This document shows positions 1 to 6,808 of a stretch of 11,747 bases of DNA, one piece after another. The stretch is from Thermoplasmata archaeon. Its GTDB lineage: Archaea; Thermoplasmatota; Thermoplasmata; UBA184. The notes below the pieces were generated by a model, which was given only the letters and a program-made list of their open reading frames with translations, searched no databases and was not told the DNA's origin. Each line of letters begins with the position of its first letter. Positions within the stretch are counted from its first letter, which is position 1. The position numbers were made by a program, and so were the translations under genes. The stretch is from the NCBI GenBank assembly GCA_027314845.1, contig DAHVAA010000031.1:1-11747 (forward strand). Direction: 5' to 3'.

Positions 1-69
1 CCCGCGGTTTCGAACCCAGGTCGTTGGCTTCGAAGGCCAACAGGATAGTCCAGACTACCCCACAAGCCC
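1..69 (-). tRNA. tRNA-Arg (anticodon TCG), 3' end cut by window edge
   Basis: Read on the minus strand from base 69, the sequence begins with a GGGCTTG acceptor strand, then TG, and a D arm with stem GGGT/ATCC and loop AGTCTGGACT. The anticodon arm is TTGGC-CTTCGAA-GCCAA, so U33 is followed by anticodon TCG, which reads CGA arginine codons. The base after the D-loop GG is A, matching the known A20 identity element of tRNA-Arg. The T loop TTCGAAA is present. However, the T stem as written (CTGGG against CCGCG) has two mismatches, and the last two visible bases (GG) do not match the CA expected opposite the 5' acceptor. Either an intron begins in the T arm or the gene is degenerate or misassembled. 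The rest lies outside the window. It sits 51 bases downstream of DP2 on the same strand. Confidence 0.8.
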
Positions 70-94
70 GACCGGGCCCGCGAGGGGGCGGGGG

Positions 95-100
95 CTATTT
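95..100 (-). promoter_or_regulatory. possible TATA element of the tRNA-Arg gene
   Basis: On the minus strand the bases read CCAAATAG, the only AT-rich patch in an otherwise nearly pure GC spacer between DP2 and the tRNA. Its centre lies about 28 bases upstream of the first tRNA base, close to where archaeal TATA boxes sit. The match to a TATA consensus is partial, so this is a weak call. Confidence 0.3.
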
Positions 101-120
101 GGCCGTTCCGCGCCGGCGGC

Positions 121-3100
121 TCAACCGGCGCCCGCGGGGGCCGGGGTCCGATCGCGGGGCCGGAAGCGGTCGAGGGTCGTCTGCGCGGTCGAGCCCGGGA
201 AGAGCGTCGCGACCGAATCGGTCAGGATCTGGATCCGCTGGCGGACGTACGGGGTGATCCCCTCGATCTCGCCGAGCCGCTGGGAGAGCGGGAGGTACTT
301 CCGCACCGACGCCTCGTAGACGCTCGACAAAAGCTCGCCGTCGCACCGGCCCCCACCCTTCCCCGTCGCCGCGCACCGACCCGATAGGGGCGGGCGGCGG
401 TAGACCACCCCACAGTCCTTGCACCGGAAGCGCTGCGTCGCGTAGCTCTTCAGGTTGCCCATCACGTCGGGCAGGAAGTGCGCGTTGAGGACCAGCGTGA
501 CAGCCTCGGCCACGTCGACCGCACGGATCTGGGTCGCGAGCAGGACCGACCGCTCCACCATGTCGCTCATCGAGCGGCCATCGCGGTACGCCGACCGAAC
601 CGGGCCCCCCGCGACGTCCGACGTGTCGTGCGTGAAGCCGTAGCCCGAGAGGGCGCGGTCGGAGCCGAGCCGATGGCCGACGAGGTCGAGGAGCGGCTCG
701 ACCTCCTTCGCCGAGCGGCCCTCGGCCGCGGCCCGGTACAGGGCGAGCGAGTGATGGCTCGAGACGTCGACGTTGTGCGCCTCCTTGTCGACCTCGGTCG
801 CGACGAGCCGGGTCGTCAGGACGAGCGGCTTGTCCATCAGGGCACCGCGACTTTCGGGCAGGTACGCCCGGGAGAAGTTGAGCAGCGCGTCGAGCAGGAG
901 CGTGACGGAGTCCTCGTCCCCGTCGCAGTTCCGGCGCTTCGCCGCGTGGAAGACGGGAGGGGCAAAGCAGGCCTCGGCGTCGGTGAACCCGATCAGGCGC
1001 CCCGCGACCCCGCCGGAGGTGTGAGGAGCGAGCGCGATGACGATCGCGCCGACAAGGTCCTCGGGCCGCTGGGCGGAGTAGTACGGGTCGAGGTTGTAGA
1101 CCCGCACGAGCTCGTCGTCGACGAACTGGGCGAGCCGGGTGAGATACTCTCCGCACGAGCGCGAAACGACCAGGTCCTGGGGAGCGAGCTCGACCAACTG
1201 GTCCGGCCGGGTGAGCTCGGCGCCGGTCCAGTCCGTCGCGTAGCCGAGACGACGAAGTGTCGCGACGTCGGTCCCGACCTCCGCAGGTCGGAAATGGGAG
1301 AGCGGGAGGTCGGTGAGGTCGAAGCGCGCCGTGCCGTCCTGGTAGACGGAGATCCCGTGCACGGCGCGCAGGATCCCCTTCTCGATCGGCTCGGGAACTT
1401 TCCCGGGCGAAGTGAGTCCCTTGACCCCCTTCACGACCGGCACCTTGCCGAGGTGCAGGCGCGTCAGCGCATCGCTCCAGAGCCGGGCGATCGGGAGCGG
1501 GTGTCGGCGCACGTCCCCGGTCGGCTCGGTGTGCCGGCCGCAAGGACAACGCGTCCAGACCGTCGCCCGCCCGCAGCCGGGGCAGATGCGCACGCCGAGG
1601 TCGACCTCGGCACCGTCGCGCATCGTCCGGCGGGCCGCTTCGGGGACGGAGCGGGTTGGGCCACCGGCCGCTCCGACGGGGAAGAGCCCGTGGACGTTCG
1701 GCTGCATGCTCCGCTGGTAGGCCTTCTCGGGCCGGCCGACCCGGCCACCCACCCGAGACGGACCCCGCGCGCGGACGACGACCCCGCTCAGGCGTTGGAC
1801 GTACCGCAGGGGGTCGGCGTCGACCGGCTCGAGCGGGCTCCGCCGGACGAGGAGTGGGCCCTCGACCTCGAGTCCGAGCCCGCCCACCAGACCGGCGCTT
1901 GGGTCGGGTTCTCCCCGCAGCCGGTCCGCGTCAACCGGATAGAAGAGGAAACCGAGGCGCTCGAGCGTCTCCCTCCAGGCCGGGTCGGCGGGGAGCTCGA
2001 GGCTTCCGTCGGCCCATCGGCCGGTGCGCTCGACGAACTCCGCGAGCGCTCGGATCTCGGCCGAGCTGAGGTCGTGCCAGAACAATAGGAACCGGGGGTG
2101 CAGCGGCACCCCGTTCGTGCGGGCGAGCCCGACCGCCTCCGAGTAGGTGGCGACCCCCAACCCGAGGACCGGGTCAACGCCCGCGGCGACCAGTTCGGCC
2201 GCGTGCCAGTCGAGGGAATAGGCCCCCGGGACGAGCGCTCGGTTGTTCTCGAGGAACTCCCCGAAGGAAACGAGGATCTCCCCGAGATCGATGATCCGGC
2301 GCACACGGCCGCGGACCGCCTCCGCGCGGGTGACCTCGTGGACCGACGTCACGGTCCCGTCGTCCAGCTCGACGATCGGGCCCTCGACAGTGTCGCAGAC
2401 CCCCATCGCGGCCGCCTTCCCCGGATATTCGAGCTTCACCTGGGTGCCGATCGCGACGAAGTGCTGCAGGATCACCATCGTCGCGGGATTGACCGCGCAC
2501 GCAGCGAGCCCCGTCGTGCGGGCTCGACCGTAGACCAGACGGAAGCCGCCGGGATGGTTCGGGTGCGCGAGCACGGGGCGGCCCCCGACGGAATCCTGCA
2601 GGTATTTCGGGGTCCGCGCGTCCTCCTCGTCGGTCGCGTGGTGGCCGAGCTCCGCGAGGAACTCCCAGCCATCCAGCCCGAGCTTATCGACGATCTTTCG
2701 CAGCTTCGCCGCCTTCTGACAGAGGCCCTCGGCGATGACGAGGCAGGCCCCGCCGCGGATCCCGTTCGTCGGGACGCGCGGGAGGTTGCGAAAGGCGCTC
2801 ACCTCGGCGTCGCCTTCGGTCGACTCGCCCGAGATCGCGACCGGTACGTGCCGGACGACGAGCTCGATCTCCTCGGGCGTCGGGACGTACTGAAGATGCT
2901 GATGGTACTTGTAGAGCGGGATCTCCTCCTTGTACCGCTCCACCTCCTCGCGGTCCGGCCGGAACGGCTCGAGCCCGAGGTCGCGACGCACGATGTCGGC
3001 GAGGAGCACGCTCAGGGCCTGGGCAGTACCGCCCGCCGCCCGGATCGGCCCCGCGTAGTACAGCTCGATGTACCCCTTGCGGTCGCGGCCCTCCCGTACG

Positions 3101-3492
3101 TGGACCTCGGCCAACCCCTCGAGCGGCGCGACGAGGATCCCCTCCGTCAGGATCGCGAGCCCGACCCGCAGCGCGGCGTCGACCCGGTCGGCGAGCGAAT
3201 CGCTTCGGCGCGTATCGCCGGCGAGGCGGCGCGCGATCGTGACGGCCACCTCCTCGCGGGGCATCTCGGCGGAGAGGGCGCGGATCTCCTCGGAGATCCC
3301 TTCGATGCCGAGGTGCGAAAGGAGCTTCTCCACGCGCATCGCCATGTCCTGCGCACGCGGTATTTCGGGACGAACTTCCGGGTCGAGCCCCTCGCGGCGC
3401 GCCCGCTCGGCGACCTCGTACGCGCGGTCGACCGACGATTCGATCGCGCGAAAATAGGACTCCACGCCTTGCGGAGGAGTCCCCCGTCTCAT
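121..3492 (-). CDS. polC: DNA polymerase D (PolD) large catalytic subunit DP2
   Basis: This is the catalytic large subunit of the archaeal replicative polymerase PolD, which works with the small exonuclease subunit DP1 (not in this window). The protein is 1123 residues, within the usual DP2 range. The active-site motif NCDGDED is at residues 855-861 and is not interrupted by an intein. Two cysteine clusters look like zinc sites: C637, C640, C649, C651 and C1024, C1027, C1040, C1050. Near the C-terminus QTTLDRF (1104-1110) fits a PCNA-interacting peptide. The reading frame stays open upstream to 3777, but ATG at 3492 gives the typical DP2 opening (MRRGTPPQGVESYF), and the 95 upstream residues look non-coding. 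No strong ribosome binding site is seen. A weak AT-rich patch (TCATTTGAG, about 3533-3541) might be the TATA element. The gene is divergent from crcB. Confidence 0.97.
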   Translation of the reverse strand: MRRGTPPQGVESYFRAIESSVDRAYEVAERARREGLDPEVRPEIPRAQDMAMRVEKLLSHLGIEGISEEIRALSAEMPREEVAVTIARRLAGDTRRSDSLADRVDAALRVGLAILTEGILVAPLEGLAEVHVREGRDRKGYIELYYAGPIRAAGGTAQALSVLLADIVRRDLGLEPFRPDREEVERYKEEIPLYKYHQHLQYVPTPEEIELVVRHVPVAISGESTEGDAEVSAFRNLPRVPTNGIRGGACLVIAEGLCQKAAKLRKIVDKLGLDGWEFLAELGHHATDEEDARTPKYLQDSVGGRPVLAHPNHPGGFRLVYGRARTTGLAACAVNPATMVILQHFVAIGTQVKLEYPGKAAAMGVCDTVEGPIVELDDGTVTSVHEVTRAEAVRGRVRRIIDLGEILVSFGEFLENNRALVPGAYSLDWHAAELVAAGVDPVLGLGVATYSEAVGLARTNGVPLHPRFLLFWHDLSSAEIRALAEFVERTGRWADGSLELPADPAWRETLERLGFLFYPVDADRLRGEPDPSAGLVGGLGLEVEGPLLVRRSPLEPVDADPLRYVQRLSGVVVRARGPSRVGGRVGRPEKAYQRSMQPNVHGLFPVGAAGGPTRSVPEAARRTMRDGAEVDLGVRICPGCGRATVWTRCPCGRHTEPTGDVRRHPLPIARLWSDALTRLHLGKVPVVKGVKGLTSPGKVPEPIEKGILRAVHGISVYQDGTARFDLTDLPLSHFRPAEVGTDVATLRRLGYATDWTGAELTRPDQLVELAPQDLVVSRSCGEYLTRLAQFVDDELVRVYNLDPYYSAQRPEDLVGAIVIALAPHTSGGVAGRLIGFTDAEACFAPPVFHAAKRRNCDGDEDSVTLLLDALLNFSRAYLPESRGALMDKPLVLTTRLVATEVDKEAHNVDVSSHHSLALYRAAAEGRSAKEVEPLLDLVGHRLGSDRALSGYGFTHDTSDVAGGPVRSAYRDGRSMSDMVERSVLLATQIRAVDVAEAVTLVLNAHFLPDVMGNLKSYATQRFRCKDCGVVYRRPPLSGRCAATGKGGGRCDGELLSSVYEASVRKYLPLSQRLGEIEGITPYVRQRIQILTDSVATLFPGSTAQTTLDRFRPRDRTPAPAGAG

Positions 3493-3629
3493 AAGGATGC
3501 GGCGACCGCGCTCGCGTGGCCGGCAGCCAAGCTCAAATGAGGGGTGGCGGTCGGGCAGCCGGGTGATGAAGTCCACCCTCAACCGCTCCGCCCGGGGCTG
3601 ATGACTTCTATTTCCCGCCGGGCGCCGCC

Positions 3630-3644
3630 GGGGAGCGCCTCCCC
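3630..3644 (+). promoter_or_regulatory. small perfect hairpin in the crcB leader
   Basis: GGGGAG-CGC-CTCCCC forms a six-pair stem with a three-base loop, ending seven bases before the GGAGGAG ribosome binding site (3651-3657) of crcB. If the transcript begins 25-30 bases after the weak TTCTATTT patch at 3606-3613, the stem would sit at or very near the 5' end of the mRNA. A role in crcB expression is speculative. GC-rich DNA throws up such stems by chance, and it does not match the fluoride riboswitch fold. Confidence 0.3.
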
Positions 3645-3661
3645 GGGAACGGAGGAGAGCG

Positions 3662-4051
3662 GTGGACCTAGCACAAGCGCGGCTCGTGGGCCTCGTGGCC
3701 CTGGGGGGAGCGATCGGCTCGGTGCTTCGGTACGGGGTGACCGGCGCCTTGACCACTCGCGACTTTCCCTGGGGCACGTTCGTGGTGAACTTCTCCGGAA
3801 CGTTCCTTCTCGCCCTGTGCTTCTTTGCCTTCCTTCAGGGAGGCGCGCTCGCTCCGGACCTCCGCACGTTCCTGTTCGTCGGGATCTTCGGCGGCTACAC
3901 GACGTTCTCCACGTTTGGATTGGAAACGGTCTCTCTCTACGTTGAGGGGGACACGCTGCTCGCGGCCGCCAACGTCCTCTTGAACGCCGGCCTGTGCTTG
4001 GCCGGGGGCTTCCTCGGTCGGGCGGCGGGGCTCTCCTTCGGGATCGGGTGA
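3662..4051 (+). CDS. crcB: CrcB/Fluc fluoride ion channel
   Basis: This is a small membrane protein of 129 residues, the normal size for single-domain Fluc channels, which form dual-topology dimers and let fluoride leave the cell. Family signatures are GGAIGSVLRY at 15-24, GTFVVNFSGT at 38-47 with the conserved Asn43, and GGYTTFSTFGLE at 77-88, which holds the Thr/Phe residues lining the fluoride path. Four hydrophobic segments are visible. The start is GTG at 3662, preceded by a strong ribosome binding site GGAGGAG (3651-3657). Its stop overlaps a possible GTG start of the following DUF190 gene (GTGA), and the two form a common crcB-DUF190 pair. The gene is divergent from DP2. No fluoride riboswitch is recognisable upstream. 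Confidence 0.95.
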   Translation: MDLAQARLVGLVALGGAIGSVLRYGVTGALTTRDFPWGTFVVNFSGTFLLALCFFAFLQGGALAPDLRTFLFVGIFGGYTTFSTFGLETVSLYVEGDTLLAAANVLLNAGLCLAGGFLGRAAGLSFGIG

Positions 4052-4056
4052 ACGGA

Positions 4057-4386
4057 ATGGAGTTGGTGGAACGCGCCGTGCGCGTCAAGATCTACCTCGG
4101 AGAGTCCGACCAGTACCAAGGCCGCCCCGCGTACAAAGCCGTGGTCGAGTTCCTGCGAGCCCACGGCCTCTGGGGGGCAACGGTCACGCGCGGGATCTAC
4201 GGCTACGGCAAACGGAGCCGGCTGCACTCGGCCTCGGCGTTGCGATTGAGCGAAGACCTTCCGCTGGTCATCGAGGCGGTCGATGCCGAGAGCAAGATCC
4301 TCCCGCTGATCCCCGAGCTCAGCGAGATGGTGAAGGGCGGCCTCATCACGATGGACGACGTCCGGGTGCTCCGGCACCTCGGCTGA
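4057..4386 (+). CDS. DUF190 family PII-like protein
   Basis: The protein has 109 residues beginning MELVERAVRVKIYLGE and matches the DUF190 family pattern: an N-terminal strand with KIYLGESDQY, then the central RGIYGYGKRSRLHS stretch, then strands around LPLVIEAVDA, ending in MDDVRVLRHL. DUF190 proteins adopt a PII-like ferredoxin fold and are often encoded next to crcB, as here, so a regulatory or sensing role linked to fluoride export is inferred from context. The biochemical role is not established. ATG at 4057 starts five bases after the crcB stop. GTG at 4048, overlapping the crcB stop codon, is an in-frame alternative that would add three residues. It is almost certainly cotranscribed with crcB. 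Confidence 0.93.
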   Translation: MELVERAVRVKIYLGESDQYQGRPAYKAVVEFLRAHGLWGATVTRGIYGYGKRSRLHSASALRLSEDLPLVIEAVDAESKILPLIPELSEMVKGGLITMDDVRVLRHLG

Positions 4387-4430
4387 GCGGGCCGCCGGTC
4401 TCCCGTGCGCGCCGCCTGGCGGAGGGTTCC

Positions 4431-4925
4431 TCAGCTCTGCGGTGGCGGGGACCCGCCGGCGACCGGTGGGTTGGCCGCCCCCGGCGGGACGACCGCCGAG
4501 GCCTGAGGAGGGGTCGCCCCCGGGGCGCCAGAATCCGACCACGGTAGGATCCGCGCATAGATCAGCAGCAGGAGGATTCCCGGGACCACCCCGAAAATGA
4601 GCGCGAGGATCCCCCAGAGGAGAAGGGGCTCCTTGAGCGCCGAATAGCGCCCCGCCGAGAGAAGGGCAAGCCAACCGCCGATCCGGTCGAGGAGCAGGAT
4701 GTCGACCACGACCCAGACGAGGGCGTAGACGAGGCCCCCGATCCCACCCCCGTAGAAGTGCAGGGCGATGGCCGAGAGCACGATCGTGACCACGCTCAGT
4801 AGCCCGACCAGGAGGCCGACGAGCACCCAGATCCGGGTCAGCGTGCGGGTCGTTCCGAGGAGCGATACGAGATTCGAGTTCTCTACAGAACCGGGCGGAG
4901 CGCCCGCAGACGAGGAAGCGGCCAC
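4431..4925 (-). CDS. small membrane protein with three helices and a Pro/Ala tail
   Basis: I do not recognise a named family. The 164-residue protein has a Ser/Ala-rich N-terminus, three clear hydrophobic helices (about 33-57, 62-80 and 100-125), and a low-complexity tail rich in Pro, Ala and Gly (about 129-164). The central segment LLLWGILALIFGVVPGILLL resembles short archaeal membrane proteins of unknown function. The start is GTG at 4925. An AT-rich TATA-like element (TTTATTGT, 4953-4946) is centred about 25 bases upstream of that G, so the message is probably leaderless, which supports this start. It converges on the DUF190 gene, leaving 44 bases between the stops, and is divergent from ftsZ. 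A link to division is possible only by position. Confidence 0.82.
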   Translation of the reverse strand: MAASSSAGAPPGSVENSNLVSLLGTTRTLTRIWVLVGLLVGLLSVVTIVLSAIALHFYGGGIGGLVYALVWVVVDILLLDRIGGWLALLSAGRYSALKEPLLLWGILALIFGVVPGILLLLIYARILPWSDSGAPGATPPQASAVVPPGAANPPVAGGSPPPQS

Positions 4926-4945
4926 GAAACGAGACGAGCCTTACT

Positions 4946-4953
4946 ACAATAAA
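4946..4953 (-). promoter_or_regulatory. TATA box of the small membrane protein gene
   Basis: Reading the minus strand, CCAATTTATTGTAG stands out from surrounding GC-rich DNA, with TTTATTGT as the TATA-like core. Its centre lies about 25 bases from the first base of the GTG start codon at 4925, the normal TATA-to-start-site distance in archaea. Transcription would therefore begin at or next to the start codon. Confidence 0.65.
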
Positions 4954-5182
4954 TTGGCACCGCTCGGTCGGGGTCCTCCCCGTTTCTCGGTTTTCGGGCC
5001 CCGGTGCGACGCGTCGAGCACGCCCCGCGGCTTCCGCCCGATCCCCTCCGTCCTCGTGCTCGGAAGCGGCAACCTCCCGGCGCATCCGTCTCGTCCCGCC
5101 GGCATCGACGCGCACCGGCCCGCCGCCGTAGTCTGCTTCGGGAACAACGGTTCGACTCGAGACAACTTCCGCTAAACGCAAA

Positions 5183-5190
5183 CGTTTATG
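5183..5190 (+). promoter_or_regulatory. TATA box of ftsZ
   Basis: The sequence AAACGCAAACGTTTATGTAC contains a TATA-like core CGTTTATG preceded by the purine-rich CGCAAA that could be a BRE. Transcription would start near 5213, leaving a leader of about 45 bases before ATG 5260. An in-frame ATG at 5188 overlaps this core, which argues against its use as the ftsZ start. Confidence 0.6.
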
Positions 5191-5259
5191 TACGAAACTC
5201 AAGAGTCCATTGTCGGAGCGTATGACGCTCGTCTGACAAACGGGAGCGAGGAACTACCG

Positions 5260-6393
5260 ATGAAGTCCATCATCCAGGAAGCGATCGCGAAGCACCAGGA
5301 GAACCAATCCCTGGTCGAAGAGAAGAAGCCGGCCGCGCCGATCTACGCGAACCCCGACGATGCCGAGCTCGCGAAGTTGGCGGAGACCCTGAAGGTCAAC
5401 ATCCGGATCGTCGGATGCGGGGGCGGCGGGTCGAACACGATCAACCGATGCGTCGAAGAAGGGATCCAGGGCGCCGAGATGTGCGCCATCAACACGGATG
5501 CCAAACACCTCCTCACCATCCACGCGCCCCGCAAGATCCTCATCGGCCGCCGGGCCACGAAGGGGCTCGGCGCCGGAGCCCGCCCCGAGATCGGGGAGGA
5601 GGCGGCCCGAGAGAATGAGGAGGAGCTGCGGCAGTTCCTGAACGGCGCCCACATCGTGTTCATTACCGCGGGGATGGGCGGGGGGACCGGTACCGGCTCC
5701 GCGCACCTCGTGGCCCGGCTCGCGAAGGAGGCGGGCGCACTCACGATGGGGGTCGTTACCCTCCCGTTCGCCGGTGAAGGCGCCGCGCGCATGGAGCAGG
5801 CCCGTGACGGGCTCGAGCGCCTGCGCCGCGTGTGCGACACCACCATCGTCATCCAGAACGACAAGCTCCTCGAGCTCGTCCCGCGGATGCCGCTCGACTC
5901 CGCGTTCAAGCTCGCCGACGCGGTCCTGATGACCGCGATCAAGGGCATCACTGAGATCGTCACGAGACCCGGCCTCGTCAACCTCGACTACGCCGACATC
6001 CTGACCGTCATGAAGGACGGCGGGGTCGCCCTCATCGGGCTCGGCGAGAGCGAGAGCGCGACGGACCGCGTGACCGAGGCCGTCACCGAGGCGCTCACCT
6101 CACCGCTCCTCGGCTCCGTCGAGCTCAAGGACGCGACCGGCGCCCTCGTCCGCGTGATCGGTGGGCCGACGATGACCGTCAGCGAGGCCGAGAAGGCCGC
6201 GGCCCTGGTCGGCGGCAAGATCTCGAAGCGGGCCCGCATCATCTGGGGTTGCTCCGTCGAGAACTCCCCCGAGATGGAGAACACCATCAAGGTGCTCCTC
6301 ATCATCACGGGCGTCCGCGCACAGAGCCTCCTCGGACAGAAGGGAGGCTACGCGGCCGGTGAGTCCGAGGAAGTCATCGACCTCGTCCGGTAA
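5260..6393 (+). CDS. ftsZ: cell division protein FtsZ (FtsZ2-like)
   Basis: This tubulin-fold GTPase polymerises at the division site. The 377-residue protein has an N-terminal charged stretch (1-47) of the kind archaeal FtsZ carries, the nucleotide-binding loop GCGGGGSN (52-59), the signature GGGTGTG (140-146), and the T7 synergy loop NLDYADI (241-247) with D243 and D246 needed for GTP hydrolysis across the subunit interface. The segment GGVALIGLGESES resembles haloarchaeal FtsZ2 more than FtsZ1 from memory. A tree would settle this. The C-terminal tail is short and acidic. ATG 5260 is chosen because the frame's earlier ATG (5188) lies in the promoter. A GAGG at 5247-5250 may serve as ribosome binding site. 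The 3' end overlaps the next gene by 35 bases. Confidence 0.96.
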   Translation: MKSIIQEAIAKHQENQSLVEEKKPAAPIYANPDDAELAKLAETLKVNIRIVGCGGGGSNTINRCVEEGIQGAEMCAINTDAKHLLTIHAPRKILIGRRATKGLGAGARPEIGEEAARENEEELRQFLNGAHIVFITAGMGGGTGTGSAHLVARLAKEAGALTMGVVTLPFAGEGAARMEQARDGLERLRRVCDTTIVIQNDKLLELVPRMPLDSAFKLADAVLMTAIKGITEIVTRPGLVNLDYADILTVMKDGGVALIGLGESESATDRVTEAVTEALTSPLLGSVELKDATGALVRVIGGPTMTVSEAEKAAALVGGKISKRARIIWGCSVENSPEMENTIKVLLIITGVRAQSLLGQKGGYAAGESEEVIDLVR

Positions 6394-6808
6394 GCCGAGA
6401 CCGCTCCGACCCCGCTACCTCGGTCTCGAGGTGGCGGGGGAACACCTTCCACCCTATCCTTCCTCGCGGTGGTGGGAGGAGGCGCTGCGCGCCGTTCTCC
6501 GCTCGGCGTTCGAGGGATCGCCGGGGACTCTCCGCGTGGTGCGCTCCGAAGGGCCCCGTGCCATCATCGAGGTCGACCAGTTCCACACCGTGGCCCTTCG
6601 ATCCGCGCTCGAGCGGAGCCCCACCGACGTCTCGAGTCTTCGGTTCTCGACCTTCCGCACCTGGGGCACCCTCGTCGGAGCGAAAGCATGGCTTCGGCGG
6701 GGCAAAGGCACGACGGAAGGTCGGACTCGCGCGAGCGACGACCCGCCTTCGCGGCTCTCCCGGTCGCTCAGTGGAGAGAGATCGAGTAGACCGCGAGGTC
6801 GATCGTGA
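6359..6808 (+). CDS. probable RNase P protein component 2 (Pop5/Rnp2-like)
   Basis: The 149-residue protein resembles archaeal Pop5, a protein subunit that with Rpp30 supports the RNase P RNA in removing 5' leaders from pre-tRNAs. Supporting segments are RPRYLGLEV (18-25), the helix WWEEALRAVLRSAF (38-51), the strand GPRAIIEVD (65-73), and STFRTWGTLVGAKAWLRRG (97-115), which parallels the family's closing strand and helix (typically LRTxGTIxGxKRK). Residues after about 116 are Arg/Ser-rich low complexity and longer than usual. The only start before the conserved part is GTG 6359, inside ftsZ, with AGGGAGG at 6341-6347 as ribosome binding site, so it is probably cotranscribed with ftsZ. Its end overlaps the convergent surface-protein gene by 41 bases. 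The family call rests on motif resemblance only. Confidence 0.6.
   Translation: MSPRKSSTSSGKPRPLRPRYLGLEVAGEHLPPYPSSRWWEEALRAVLRSAFEGSPGTLRVVRSEGPRAIIEVDQFHTVALRSALERSPTDVSSLRFSTFRTWGTLVGAKAWLRRGKGTTEGRTRASDDPPSRLSRSLSGERSSRPRGRS

Larger units (their letters stand above)
4926..5259. other. 334-base intergenic region with divergent promoters
   Basis: This stretch separates the minus-strand membrane protein from ftsZ and has no convincing gene. Its two AT-rich ends carry the promoters of the flanking genes. The middle (about 4960-5170) is GC-rich. It contains a 5-pair hairpin CGGGG-TCCT-CCCCG at 4969-4982 followed by T-rich bases, and a GGTTCGACTC string near 5149-5158 that resembles a tRNA T loop but lacks the other arms. 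Short open frames here are not preceded by convincing start signals. From the predicted transcript start near 5213, the ftsZ leader would be about 45 bases and would include a four-residue upstream ORF. Confidence 0.6.

Noticed and set aside
478..3540. Two long plus-strand frames (536 and 480 codons) antisense to DP2
   Set aside because: They mirror the DP2 codon pattern in GC-rich DNA, are rich in Arg, Asp and Val in a typical shadow composition, and show no family motifs.
3595..3661. Fluoride riboswitch before crcB
   Set aside because: The leader lacks the conserved pseudoknot-forming blocks of the crcB motif, and the spacer is short. Only a simple hairpin is present.
5130..5175. Possible tRNA fragment with GGTTCGACTC
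   Set aside because: There is a T-loop-like string but no matching acceptor, D or anticodon arms on either side.
3937..5202. Minus-strand frame of 421 codons spanning DUF190 to the ftsZ promoter
   Set aside because: It crosses several real genes and two promoters, and its translation is low complexity.
5188..5259. Upstream in-frame ATG 5188 as ftsZ start
   Set aside because: It overlaps the TATA-like core, so it would lie upstream of the predicted transcript start.
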